DNA from: Thalassobellus sp050294475
GTDB taxonomy: Bacteria; Bacteroidota; Bacteroidia; Flavobacteriales; Flavobacteriaceae
Direction of reading: 5' to 3'
Assembly (NCBI GenBank): GCA_050294475.1
Contig: JBNKOE010000008.1
Coordinates: 1-64,000 of the forward strand
DNA: 64,000 nt
Part shown: positions 6,478-15,482 of the stretch, piece after piece
Numbering within the stretch: the first letter of the stretch is position 1
Layout: each line of letters begins with the position of its first letter
Position numbers and translations under genes: made by a program
The notes under the pieces: generated by a model
Told to the model about the DNA's origin: nothing
Databases searched by the model: none
The model's input: the letters and a program-made list of their open reading frames with translations, nothing else

Positions 6478-9381
6478 ATGAAAAGAAAGAAGTTGCTTGT
6501 ATTGTTGATATTGATAACTTTAGTTTTAAGAGTAAATGCTCAATCAGGTTTAGAAGTTTTTACAGAAGAAAATTATGGTGGTACTTCTCAATCATATCAA
6601 ATAGTTACAGCACATTCCGATTTAGGTTTATTTGATAATAATATAAAATCATTTAAATTAAAAAAGGGCTATATGGCAACTTTTGCAACAAACTCTGATG
6701 CTTCAGGTTATAGCAGAGTGTTTGTGGCTCAAGATCAAGATTTAGAAGTTCCTGTTTTGCCTCCATATTTAAATGGTACCATATCGTTTATTAGATCGAT
6801 GGTGTGGAATGATGTTACAAAAAAAGGATGGTGCGGTTCAGGAGATGCAGCCAATGATGTAGCAGCCACAAATAGTACATGGCGTTATAATTGGGATACA
6901 GGAGGAACAACGACTTCAACAGTAGAATATGTACCTATGAGACACAATTTATTTTGGCCTAGTTTATCAGCAGCAAATAATAATCCAGGGTATACACATT
7001 TTTTGGGCTACAACGAACCAGACCGTCCAGATCAAGCAAATATTACTGTTGATCAAGCAATAGGTGGTTGGCCAGCATTTATGGAAAATGGTTTACGATT
7101 AGGTTCTCCAAGTACATCAGATCCTTTTAATCCTTGGCTCGCTGAATTTATGACTAAAGCAGATAATTTAGGATATAGAGTAGATTTCATGGCACTACAT
7201 TGCTATTGGTATAAATCTACAGCTCAATGGGCTAGCGATCTTCAATATATTTATGATAAATACAAACGCCCTATTTGGATAACCGAGTGGAATATTGGAG
7301 CAAACTGGACAGGGAATTCTTTTCCAGATGGTTCTGTAAAGTTAACCGATGCTAATGCAACTAAGCATAAAAACGATCTTATAGCAATATTGAATGTTTT
7401 AGATAACGCTGATTATGTTGAAAGGTATTCTATTTATAATTGGGTAGAAGATTCAAGAGCTATGACTGTTACTATTGATGCTGGTTTTATGAATAGAAAC
7501 CCAGATTATGAAAACTATCAATGGTTGAAAACAGCTCCAGTAATTTCTACTAAACAAGGTCCTTTACCAGATGGTTCAACAGGAACAATAAATACTGTAT
7601 TAACTCCTGCAGGGGAATATTATGCTGCTAATGCTTCAAAAAAAGCATATAACCCAAGTAGAGAATTTATTCCTAAATGGAAGCCTAAAGATGAAACATT
7701 GAGTTATGAGTTAGCACCAGATAATAATAGTATTACTGTTAATTGGACAGGTATTAATGATGATTTAGTAGGTAAATATGTTGTTGTTAGAAGATTAGAA
7801 GGCGAATTAAATTTTTCTGTATTTTATGAAACAACAGATTTTGCTACTACAAGTTTTCAAGATGATATACATACAAAGGCGGAGTATAGAATACGAACAA
7901 TAGATAAAGAAGGTGTGTCTACAAGCTATTCTCCTATACTTACTTTTATACAATCTGAAATACCAACAGCACCAACAAATTTAGTTGGTGAAGCTTTATC
8001 TGCTTCAAGAATTAAATTAGATTGGTCTGTAGTTAGTAATGCCAATAATTATAACATTAAAAGATCAACTACTGTTGATGGTGTTTATGAGGTAATAGCT
8101 TCTAATATTGCAGATGTAACTTATCAAGATACAGGCTTAGATGTAAATGCAACTTATTTTTATAAAATTTCAGCTTCTAATTCAGGAGGAGAAAGTCCAG
8201 ATTCTAATTCAATTGAGTTAACTACTTTAAATTTAAGTATTCCAGATATGGTTTCTAATATTAAAATAGCATCTGGTGATGCACAAGTGAAATTAGAATG
8301 GAGTCCTATTTATGATGTAGAATTTTATGTAAAAAGAGCTACTTCAGAAACAGGACCATTTAATATTATAGCTACTATAGCTACTAATACATATGAAGAT
8401 TTAACAGTTTCAAATGGAGTTGCGTATTATTATACAATTTCAGCTTTTAATGCACAAGGAGAAGGAAGTGACTCTGATATAATAATTTCTAAACCTAATT
8501 TAGGACAACATGCTTATTATGATTTTGAAGAGAATGGTACGTTGAGTGCTCATGATCAATGGGGGAATTATTCAGCTGTTTTATCAGCTTCTACTACTTG
8601 GACACAAGGAAAAATTGGTAATGCAGCTGTTAACTTAAATGGAGGTTCATCGTCTTTTATACAATTAGAGGATGGTATTATGGAAAATTTAAATGATTTT
8701 ACTATATCTACTTGGATTAAGCCAACCACAAGTAGTACTTGGGCTCGTGTATTTGATTTTGGTATGGATACTAATAGTAATATGTTTTTAACCACTAAAA
8801 ATGGAAGTGATGGTAAATTTAGATTTGCTATTAAAAGCAATGATGGAGCTGAACAAAGAATTAATACAACAATAGCTCCAACAAATGGAGACTGGACTCA
8901 TGTTGCAGTTACATTAAATAATTCTGTTGGCATACTGTATATAGATGGCGTAGAAGTTGGGAGAAATGATGCTATAACTATTACCCCTTCAACACTGGGG
9001 AAAACAATAAAAAATTACATTGGTAAATCTCAATGGCCAGACCCTTATTTTAATGGTGCTATTGATGATTTTAAAATATATAATCGTGCATTAAGTTCTA
9101 CAGAAATTGAAAGTTTAGTATCAACATTAGGTATTGATGAAACAGTTTTAAGCGATGAATCAAAATATTCTTTTTATTCTGTAGATCATTCTTTAAATGT
9201 AATTAGTAATGCTAGTGAAGATTCAAATTATAGAATTTACTCTATTACTGGTAAGTTATTATCTGCTGGTAAAATATTATCTAGAGGTATTAGTAATTTA
9301 GGAACGTATTTAACTGGAATTTATATTGTACATCTTGAAAATGCTGATGAAGTAAATACGGTTAAAGTTTTAGTTAAGTAG
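6478..9381 (+). CDS. Secreted GH128-like beta-1,3-glucanase with FN3, LamG and T9SS domains
   Basis: A 967-residue exported multidomain enzyme. A signal peptide (about 1-21, ending VNAQ) leads into a beta/gamma-crystallin-like segment (EENYGG, about 25-105). A catalytic domain of the GH128/Asl1-like type follows (about 108-350), with likely catalytic Glu180 in GYNEPDRPDQ and Glu270 in WITEWN. Three FN3-like repeats (about 398-672), a LamG/concanavalin-like domain (about 680-885) and a T9SS type A sorting domain (about 895-967, ending VLVK) complete it. GH128 enzymes cut beta-1,3-glucans, so algal laminarin or fungal glucan is a plausible substrate. The domain order implies release or surface display through type IX secretion. 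Direct repeats flank the gene. Confidence 0.85.
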   Translation: MKRKKLLVLLILITLVLRVNAQSGLEVFTEENYGGTSQSYQIVTAHSDLGLFDNNIKSFKLKKGYMATFATNSDASGYSRVFVAQDQDLEVPVLPPYLNGTISFIRSMVWNDVTKKGWCGSGDAANDVAATNSTWRYNWDTGGTTTSTVEYVPMRHNLFWPSLSAANNNPGYTHFLGYNEPDRPDQANITVDQAIGGWPAFMENGLRLGSPSTSDPFNPWLAEFMTKADNLGYRVDFMALHCYWYKSTAQWASDLQYIYDKYKRPIWITEWNIGANWTGNSFPDGSVKLTDANATKHKNDLIAILNVLDNADYVERYSIYNWVEDSRAMTVTIDAGFMNRNPDYENYQWLKTAPVISTKQGPLPDGSTGTINTVLTPAGEYYAANASKKAYNPSREFIPKWKPKDETLSYELAPDNNSITVNWTGINDDLVGKYVVVRRLEGELNFSVFYETTDFATTSFQDDIHTKAEYRIRTIDKEGVSTSYSPILTFIQSEIPTAPTNLVGEALSASRIKLDWSVVSNANNYNIKRSTTVDGVYEVIASNIADVTYQDTGLDVNATYFYKISASNSGGESPDSNSIELTTLNLSIPDMVSNIKIASGDAQVKLEWSPIYDVEFYVKRATSETGPFNIIATIATNTYEDLTVSNGVAYYYTISAFNAQGEGSDSDIIISKPNLGQHAYYDFEENGTLSAHDQWGNYSAVLSASTTWTQGKIGNAAVNLNGGSSSFIQLEDGIMENLNDFTISTWIKPTTSSTWARVFDFGMDTNSNMFLTTKNGSDGKFRFAIKSNDGAEQRINTTIAPTNGDWTHVAVTLNNSVGILYIDGVEVGRNDAITITPSTLGKTIKNYIGKSQWPDPYFNGAIDDFKIYNRALSSTEIESLVSTLGIDETVLSDESKYSFYSVDHSLNVISNASEDSNYRIYSITGKLLSAGKILSRGISNLGTYLTGIYIVHLENADEVNTVKVLVK

Positions 9382-9410
9382 TTTTAAACAATCATATTAT
9401 TAAAATAAAG

Positions 9411-9507
9411 AAAATCCAGCAAAAGCTGGATTTTTTTCAATATTAATTCTAGATCATTATTTGTAATGTTTTTTACAGTTACAGTTATACTCTTTCTAAG
9501 TTGTATT
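9411..9507. repeat. 97-bp direct repeat, copy 2, with terminator
   Basis: Second copy of the unit at 6181-6277. Its hairpin, AAATCCAGC (9412-9420) with GCTGGATTT (9425-9433), keeps the stem but has loop AAAA where copy 1 has TTTT. It ends in a T run to 9437 and should terminate the glycanase mRNA. Confidence 0.9.
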
Positions 9508-9585
9508 GTAGGCTTTCCGAAAAAAAAACATCTAAAAGGAGTTTAAGATTTATGTTTTTTAGAGCTTTGTGCAAGTTACATCCAG

Positions 9586-10278
9586 TTATTTTATTTTTGT
9601 TATTGTAAACTCATGTGGTTTATCAAAATAGCTTTTAAAGATAATCCTATTTTTCTTTATCAAATAAACCTGAACATAAAGCATTTTGTCAATCTCAAGA
9701 AATATATTTCCACTTACGCTTAACAATCTCCACGATTTAGTATTGTCCCCTTTAGAAATCAATTTATTATTGTCCGAAAACGTAAGTGTATCAATTAGAG
9801 GTTTCATTTCTCGCCCCTGCATAGTCAGCACTTCAGAAAAATCAATCGTGAAGTTGCTACTCTTTAGAAATTCTTCAACTTTATTTAATTCATAATCTTT
9901 CTTTGGGGTTGCTAATCTATATAATACAATATAAGAACCTTTGTACTTTGTGTCAATATAACGTAATGTGTCTTTATTGAGTATCAATTGTTCAACTTTA
10001 TCTAGCCCTGTATATAAACTATCAAATTCGTGTTTATAAGGTTCTTTTTTTATATCTAAATGAGAATCTTTAAAACTTATACTATAAAGCGAATCTTTTT
10101 CAAAATGCAAAACCCCTTTAAGATTCATACGTTTTTGAGTTGTCTCAAATATAATATTGTTAGTCTCAAAGTCTTCTGATGTTGGTAGTGAATATGATAG
10201 AATCCATTTATCAATAAGCTGAGCAGAGGAAAATTGGCAAACTATTAAAAATGCAAGTATCAATCTTGTTTTTATCAT
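9586..10278 (-). CDS. Exported protein of unknown function, lipocalin-like start
   Basis: A 230-residue protein whose family I do not recognise. Residues 1-19 form a Sec signal peptide ending in FSSAQ. The mature start LIDKWILSYSLPT recalls the opening strand of lipocalin-like proteins, but no further lipocalin signature stands out, so this is only a hint. The rest is a mix of short strands with many Lys and Asp residues. It lies on the minus strand in a small islet just downstream of the glycanase repeat and is not in an operon with conserved genes. A perfect 18-bp hairpin lies 39 bases before its ATG. Confidence 0.65.
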   Translation of the reverse strand: MIKTRLILAFLIVCQFSSAQLIDKWILSYSLPTSEDFETNNIIFETTQKRMNLKGVLHFEKDSLYSISFKDSHLDIKKEPYKHEFDSLYTGLDKVEQLILNKDTLRYIDTKYKGSYIVLYRLATPKKDYELNKVEEFLKSSNFTIDFSEVLTMQGREMKPLIDTLTFSDNNKLISKGDNTKSWRLLSVSGNIFLEIDKMLYVQVYLIKKNRIIFKSYFDKPHEFTITKIK

Positions 10279-10316
10279 TATTATTTATGTTTTATTAATT
10301 ATTTCTTTCTTTTATC

Positions 10317-10355
10317 GTTAGCCACTGATTTTCCTCTGGAAAATCAGTGGCTAAC
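10317..10355. repeat. Perfect 18-bp inverted repeat
   Basis: GTTAGCCACTGATTTTCC (10317-10334) pairs perfectly with 10338-10355 around the loop TCT. Neither side has a T tract, so it is not a standard terminator. It lies between two minus-strand genes of unknown function. Confidence 0.75.
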
Positions 10356-10415
10356 AAAACGGTGCTAAATTTTATTTAAGCACTAAACTAAGCATTATAT
10401 TTACGGTGTTACTTG

Positions 10416-10505
10416 CTACTTTTTTGTTAGTTCTTTAAAAGATTTAATAAGTTTTTGTAATTCAGATTCCGTTTTTTTATTCCAATTTAGCTTTAAAATC
10501 ACCTT
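10416..10505 (-). pseudogene. Alternative-frame C-terminal remnant
   Basis: A second minus-strand frame overlaps the 3' end of the lipoprotein gene and runs on for 28 codons. It reads LNWNKKTESELQKLIKSFKE and then LTKK before a stop. The sequence looks coding: a charged amphipathic helix without stops. Either the lipoprotein gene has a frameshift near its end and once had this tail, or the tail of another gene was joined here. It is too short to name. Confidence 0.35.
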
Positions 10506-11046
10506 TTATTTCTATTTCTCCGCTACAATTTAATTCGCAAATTCCTTTAAAATAAAATGTTCCAAAAATCATTTCTCCTTTTTGTTTTGGAATTGATTTA
10601 ATTGTTAATTCCTGTTTAAGTCTTTTTATTTTTGGTTCAATTGGTGGTCCAGACATTCTGTAATCAAATTCCATTTTGAATTGGTTGTTGACTATTTTAA
10701 TTGTAAAACTTTGACTATAGGCTGGATTGGTTTCAAATATTTTCAATTCAAGAGTATCAGAGTCAGTTCGTTTTAATTCTGCAAACCTCATTAACCTTAA
10801 ACTGTCGTTATTTACAATTGCATTAGATTTTATAATATATTGAGTTGAGTCAGGAACATTGTCATATCCAGATTCTGTTTTCAAAGTCAAAGGATTGAGG
10901 ATAAATTCAGTTGAATTAAACAGATTACTTTTCAAGTCTTTATCAATAGTTATTTCGTCAAATTCTGTTTTGTTTTTTTTAATTCCGCAAGAAACTAAAA
11001 TTGTACAAAGTATTATTATTAGTAGTTTTTTCAATTCAGAGTTCAT
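10477..11046 (-). CDS. Putative lipoprotein of unknown function
   Basis: A 189-residue protein with an N-terminal lipoprotein signal: a hydrophobic run and lipobox LVSC, with the lipidated Cys at about residue 20. I do not recognise the mature domain. It contains repeated short strands (LRLMRFAELKRTDSDTLELK) and a Cys pair near the end (GICELNC), which could form a disulfide outside the cytoplasm. The stop comes just after GDFKAKLE, while another frame stays open for 20 more codons, so a late frameshift is possible. It stands alone; the 197 bases upstream to the esterase gene hold no recognisable feature beyond a small ATAAC/GTTAT hairpin. Confidence 0.6.
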   Translation of the reverse strand: MNSELKKLLIIILCTILVSCGIKKNKTEFDEITIDKDLKSNLFNSTEFILNPLTLKTESGYDNVPDSTQYIIKSNAIVNNDSLRLMRFAELKRTDSDTLELKIFETNPAYSQSFTIKIVNNQFKMEFDYRMSGPPIEPKIKRLKQELTIKSIPKQKGEMIFGTFYFKGICELNCSGEIEIKGDFKAKLE

Positions 11047-11243
11047 TTTTTAAATGACACACAACGTGTTATATAATAACTTTTGTTATCCATATCCCGT
11101 AAATAAGTTGTTAGGATATAGTAATATAATTAATTTTTCTTACAGAATATGAGGAGTGTAATAGAAGCTATCTATATTTTGAAGAAGCTAAAAATAACAC
11201 AACTAAAATATAAACTTATACTACAAATATAAATAAGCAAAGT

Positions 11244-11900
11244 TTAAATACGTTTACTCAACCAATCTTTTAGTTCATAAAAATTTTGAGGTGCTACACC
11301 ATGTCCCACAGGAAATTCGGAGTATTTATGAGCAATGTTTAAACTCTTTAAAAAAGGCGAGGTTTGTTGTGCCCATTGTACAGGAATTACTTGGTCTACA
11401 CTGCCATGAGAGCAATAGAAATCTAAATTTGAATAGTCTTTTTGGTTTATATCTTCAGGAAATATATCTTGATTGATATAACCACTTAAAGCAACCACGT
11501 TTTTAATTTTTTCAGGATAGGTTAATGCCACCGCATAACTTAAAATACTTCCTTGGCTAAACCCTAAAAGCGATACATTATTTTTATTAACAGGATATGT
11601 TTCAATAGCTTCATCAACAAATTTAGCAATTAAATCGCGAGATTCTTTAGCTTGTTCATTATCGCTCCATTTACCTTTATCGGCATCAAAATTAATAGCA
11701 TACCAAGCGTTTCCGTATGGTTGTAGAGTATAAGGAGCTTTAACCGAAATAATAAAAAGTTCTTCTGGTAATTCGCTGGCAAACGAAAATAAATCGTTTT
11801 CATCACTTCCGTAACCATGTAGCATGATTAATAAAGGTGCATTTTCAGTTAAAGAAGATTTACGAATAATATGTTGTAGTGATAAAGATGTGTTAACCAT
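11244..11900 (-). CDS. Carboxylesterase, phospholipase/carboxylesterase family
   Basis: A 218-residue cytoplasmic alpha/beta hydrolase of the short-chain carboxylesterase type. The oxyanion-hole region MLHGYGSDEND lies at about residues 25-36. The nucleophile elbow is GFSQGS (Ser near residue 115). The acid and base are Asp in SHGSVDQVIP and His in VGHGV. There is no signal peptide. The natural substrate is unknown; relatives cleave short acyl esters or lysophospholipids. It is the last gene of a tight minus-strand run (membrane protein three bases upstream, dihydroorotase-like gene before that). Confidence 0.85.
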   Translation of the reverse strand: MVNTSLSLQHIIRKSSLTENAPLLIMLHGYGSDENDLFSFASELPEELFIISVKAPYTLQPYGNAWYAINFDADKGKWSDNEQAKESRDLIAKFVDEAIETYPVNKNNVSLLGFSQGSILSYAVALTYPEKIKNVVALSGYINQDIFPEDINQKDYSNLDFYCSHGSVDQVIPVQWAQQTSPFLKSLNIAHKYSEFPVGHGVAPQNFYELKDWLSKRI

Positions 11901-11903
11901 GTT

Positions 11904-12242
11904 TTAGTTACCTAAGTTTGCAAAAAGTTTTTGATAGAATGCTCCAACTAATGGAACTGCTTGTGTTTTTCTACCAAGAGCACCAGTAAATCCGTAAAAG
12001 AATAGTACAGCAAAAAATAGATAAAAACTAGAGCTAACTAACCAACTATCAAAGCTTCCTATAATATATCCTAGAGCCCAAAAGGTAAGCCATAATCCTA
12101 ATGATTGTCTAATATGAAAACTAGCAAAATCACTTTTTTTATCGTCTTCTTTATTTAAATAGAAAGCAATAATAACGCCTATAATAGTTATATAACTAAT
12201 AATGGCATTTTTTCTTCCTCTTTCAATATCTTGTGTTGTCAT
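11904..12242 (-). CDS. Small integral membrane protein, DUF4870/Tic20-like
   Basis: A 112-residue protein with three to four transmembrane segments (about 14-28, 47-63, 66-85, and possibly a re-entrant end). The order polar start, ISYITIIGVIIAF, HIRQSLGLWL and GALGRKTQAVPLVG resembles the DUF4870/Tic20-like family that is often labelled as an import component in Bacteroidota. No function is established. It lies four bases downstream of the dihydroorotase-like gene and three bases upstream of the esterase gene, so all three are probably one transcript. Confidence 0.65.
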   Translation of the reverse strand: MTTQDIERGRKNAIISYITIIGVIIAFYLNKEDDKKSDFASFHIRQSLGLWLTFWALGYIIGSFDSWLVSSSFYLFFAVLFFYGFTGALGRKTQAVPLVGAFYQKLFANLGN

Positions 12243-12246
12243 TATT

Positions 12247-13500
12247 TTAATTTAAAGCTATTTTGTTGTTTGCTATAATACCATAAACACGTCCTTTTAA
12301 ATCTTCTCCTTCAAAAATGGCATTATTAGATTTAGAAATAATGTTGTTTTTTGAAAACGTATATTTAGTATCTGGATTAAAAAGTGTGATGTTTACTTTA
12401 TTTCCTATGTTTATAGGCGTGTTTTCTAAGCCAAATCTAGTTTTTCCTTTGTTTAAAAGTTCTATGGTTTTCTTTATTGTAAATATTGATTGAAGCGCAC
12501 CAAAAGCACTTTCTAAACCAATAGTACCATAGGCAGCATGGTCAAACTCTATTTTTTTATGTTCAATATCTATAGGGTTATGATCGCTTGTTACCATATC
12601 TATGGTGCCATCTTTTACACCTTCAATTAAGGCATCTACGTCTGTTTGGGTGCGTAGTGGCGGCAATACTTTAAAATGCGTATTAAAATCGCTTAAAACA
12701 TCATCTGTAAAGTATAAATTATGAATGGCAACACTGCAACTCACGTTTAATTTTTTCTTTTTGGCTTCTCTAATTAACTCTACCGATTTTGCTGTAGAAA
12801 TAGTTGGGATATGTAATTTTCCTTCTGTGTATTCAAGTAGAAATAAATCACGTGCAATTTGAAGTTCTTCGGCAAGTGTCGGATTTCCTTTTAGTCCGAG
12901 TTTTGTACTACTTATATGTTCGTTCATAACGCCATGTCCCGCTATTTTGTTTTCCTGAGGAAACGAACATACTAATCCGTTAAAATTACTAGCGTATTGC
13001 AAAGCAATTTTCATGAGGTTTGGGTTGCTAATAGGTTTTTGGTAATCTGAAAAAGCTACCGCACCAGCACTATTCATATCGTAAAGTTCTGCTAAGTCAA
13101 CACCTTGACTTCCAATAGTAAGTGCGCCAATAGGCAATAAGCTAACAGCGCTATTATTTGCTTTTGAATTTACAAAGGTGATATCTGAATTAGAATCTAT
13201 AACCGGATTGGTATTCGCATTCATAGCAACGGCTGTAAAACCAGAAGCTGCTGCTGTTTTAAGTCCGTTTTTTATGGTATCACGTTCTTCAAAACCAGGT
13301 TCTCCAAAACAAACACTACTATCAAACCAACCTTGTGATATATGAAGGTTTTCTAATGTTATTTCTTGATAGTTATTAGGATTTTTAATCGTGCTAGCAA
13401 TCTTAGTAATCACACCATTTTCAATTAATAAATCTTGAGTTGTATTGTGAAACTCGCTTTTAGAATCTATAATTGTGGCAGACTTTATAAGTATGTTCAT
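12247..13500 (-). CDS. Dihydroorotase-like protein lacking metal ligands
   Basis: A 417-residue member of the class I dihydroorotase family by overall pattern: PGFEERDTI, NANTNPVID and TSDHNPID are all recognisable. The metal-binding DxHxH at the start of the barrel reads Asp60-Ser-Ser62-Val-Cys64, so both His ligands are gone. The SHAED region reads CSFPQ, losing another His. The catalytic Asp in SDHNP and a His in VAIHNL remain. Catalysis like PyrC is therefore doubtful. Inactive dihydroorotase relatives act as structural partners of aspartate carbamoyltransferase in some bacteria, which is one option here. It overlaps the upstream BatA-like gene by four bases. Confidence 0.8.
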   Translation of the reverse strand: MNILIKSATIIDSKSEFHNTTQDLLIENGVITKIASTIKNPNNYQEITLENLHISQGWFDSSVCFGEPGFEERDTIKNGLKTAAASGFTAVAMNANTNPVIDSNSDITFVNSKANNSAVSLLPIGALTIGSQGVDLAELYDMNSAGAVAFSDYQKPISNPNLMKIALQYASNFNGLVCSFPQENKIAGHGVMNEHISSTKLGLKGNPTLAEELQIARDLFLLEYTEGKLHIPTISTAKSVELIREAKKKKLNVSCSVAIHNLYFTDDVLSDFNTHFKVLPPLRTQTDVDALIEGVKDGTIDMVTSDHNPIDIEHKKIEFDHAAYGTIGLESAFGALQSIFTIKKTIELLNKGKTRFGLENTPINIGNKVNITLFNPDTKYTFSKNNIISKSNNAIFEGEDLKGRVYGIIANNKIALN

Positions 13501-15422
13501 TTAAAATATTTTAAGATGAGCATTTCAATAATTAATAACGCTAATGCAAAAATAACAAACCATTTCCATAGCACATTAATTTTTGTATCACTTTTTATGG
13601 TGTCAAATGTTTTTGATATTGAATTGCTAAGTTTGATGTTTTTAAGATTGGTTAGGTCTTTGTAAGCCAAATTGCTCTCATTTCTACTATAATTATAACT
13701 TACGTTTTTTATAGTTGAATTATTGTTTTTAATAGCGTAAACATCAGCAATATTAGGATTGTTAGAAGTTTTTATAACAACTTTATTGTTGAAATATCGC
13801 TGTTCTGGTATTAAGTTTATAGTATTGCTAACAAGCGATAACACAGCATCTTGTTTTAGTTGTGTACTAACAGCATACGTATTGTTTTTTCCAATGGTAT
13901 AATATAGCTCTGGTGTTTTAAAACTTTGTTTTCCAATATTATATAAAGTAGGTACAATTAAAGGAGAATTTTTGAAATTTGAATTTTCGCTATTTAAAGC
14001 TGAAGTAAAAATAAAAGTATTGCTATTTTCATACAGAAACGGTTTGCCGTCTTCATATTTTAAGATACTTGAAGCATTATTTAAATTTGAGTTATAGTAA
14101 CTATTTACTTTTGGATATTGAAAATTACTTACTTGCTTTTCAAAGACGCCATTGTTGTATAATGGATGTGCATAATTAATAGTGGTAATGCGTTTTTCTG
14201 TTTTAATGATGTTATTAAAAGAGGTTTGATAATTTAATAATAGTGTGTTATACGAAGTATAAGCTATCTCTTCTGACGGAATTACAATAACACTGCCTCC
14301 TTGATTGGTAAAGGCTTTTAAAGCAGAAGATAAAGCGTTTGGAATATTGTTTAATTCATTTAAAATGATAAGATTTTGAGACTCTAATAGATTGTAATTT
14401 AATTGATTTTCTGTAGTTGAAGTATAATTAAATTCATCACTTGTGTAAATGCGTTTTAGAAAAGAATCATCTGTAGCATTTATAGCTAATACATTTATTT
14501 TTGATGTATTATTAATATTGAAAAACAAGGTGTTGTCAAAATGTAAGTTATTGTCGTCTATTGTTATTTTTCCGTTTATAAGCTTACTTGCAGGGATAGA
14601 AAAAATAGTATGAGCTTCTTTATTAATGGTTACCGATGTTTTTGCAATTAAAGTGTCATTATTAAAGAGTGATACTGGTAAATTTTCAATAGTCGGACCA
14701 TTATTTTTCAAAAGGACTTTTAAGCTGATAGAAGTGGCTGTTTTTTTAGAAATAAAAATACTATCTACGGCAATATTATTAGTATTTGTAGGCTGTAATT
14801 TTATAAAATGAATGTTTGTTAATGAATCTTTTTTTACAGTTAAAGTGTTATTGTTTTCTTGAAAATCAGAAATTAGAATTAAGTTTTTTATACTATTTCC
14901 TTGTTTATTAAAAAGCGTATTGCTTTTTAATAAAGCGGCTTGTGTTGTTAAGCTATTTGGCGAATAATTAAGTTGTAATAATTCATTTTTTATAGCATTA
15001 ATGGTAGTGTTTTTAAAAACTTTATCGTTTGTTATTAACGTTATATTCTCTGTTTCAGGAACATTGCTAATAACATCATGAATGGCACGTTTTAGTAGTT
15101 CACCTTGACTTCCGTTAGCCTGCATACTAAAGGAATTATCTAAATAAATAACAGTTTCTTTTTTAGTTTTAAACGTATTATTTTTAGAGGTATAAGGTTG
15201 TGCAAATGCTAAAACAATAGCAGCAAGTAATAGCAGTCTAGTAAAAAGAATAAGCCATTTTTTTATTTGCGAACTTTTACGGGTTTGTTGTGTAGCTTCT
15301 TTTAAAAAAGCCACATTAGTAAAGGCTACTTTTTGAAACTTTCGTAATTGAAATAAATGAACAATAATTGGAATGAGCAGTAAAAATAAAGCGTAAAGAA
15401 GTTCTGGGTGTTTAAACTGCAT
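13497..15422 (-). CDS. BatA-like membrane protein with vWA-type domain
   Basis: A 641-residue protein that starts with the BatA/aerotolerance N-terminal double-transmembrane module: MQFKHPELLYALFLLLIPII, then LRKFQKVAFTNVAFLK, with a second helix at about 57-76. A von Willebrand A-like domain follows (about 85-210) with YLDNSFSMQ as the MIDAS-type motif. The middle is a long Asn/Thr-rich extracytoplasmic region, and a last helix lies near residue 620. The family is widespread in Bacteroidota with no settled role; links to Bat stress proteins rest on the N-terminal module only. The ATG at 15420-15422 is supported by a TATATTTG box at 15440-15447. Confidence 0.8.
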   Translation of the reverse strand: MQFKHPELLYALFLLLIPIIVHLFQLRKFQKVAFTNVAFLKEATQQTRKSSQIKKWLILFTRLLLLAAIVLAFAQPYTSKNNTFKTKKETVIYLDNSFSMQANGSQGELLKRAIHDVISNVPETENITLITNDKVFKNTTINAIKNELLQLNYSPNSLTTQAALLKSNTLFNKQGNSIKNLILISDFQENNNTLTVKKDSLTNIHFIKLQPTNTNNIAVDSIFISKKTATSISLKVLLKNNGPTIENLPVSLFNNDTLIAKTSVTINKEAHTIFSIPASKLINGKITIDDNNLHFDNTLFFNINNTSKINVLAINATDDSFLKRIYTSDEFNYTSTTENQLNYNLLESQNLIILNELNNIPNALSSALKAFTNQGGSVIVIPSEEIAYTSYNTLLLNYQTSFNNIIKTEKRITTINYAHPLYNNGVFEKQVSNFQYPKVNSYYNSNLNNASSILKYEDGKPFLYENSNTFIFTSALNSENSNFKNSPLIVPTLYNIGKQSFKTPELYYTIGKNNTYAVSTQLKQDAVLSLVSNTINLIPEQRYFNNKVVIKTSNNPNIADVYAIKNNNSTIKNVSYNYSRNESNLAYKDLTNLKNIKLSNSISKTFDTIKSDTKINVLWKWFVIFALALLIIEMLILKYFK

Positions 15423-15439
15423 TTTCTTTTTAGATTTGT

Positions 15440-15447
15440 CAAATATA
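15440..15447 (-). promoter_or_regulatory. Promoter -7 box for the BatA-like operon
   Basis: On the minus strand this reads TATATTTG, a full match to TAnnTTTG. It lies 17 bases before the ATG and should start the transcript of the BatA-like, dihydroorotase-like, membrane protein and esterase genes. Confidence 0.6.
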
Positions 15448-15482
15448 GAAAATGAAAATGAATTATTAGATATATAATGGAA

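Noticed and set aside
10317..11100. Integron attC-like sites
   Set aside because: The hairpin is perfect and lacks the extra-helical bases and core sites of attC, and no integrase is in the window.
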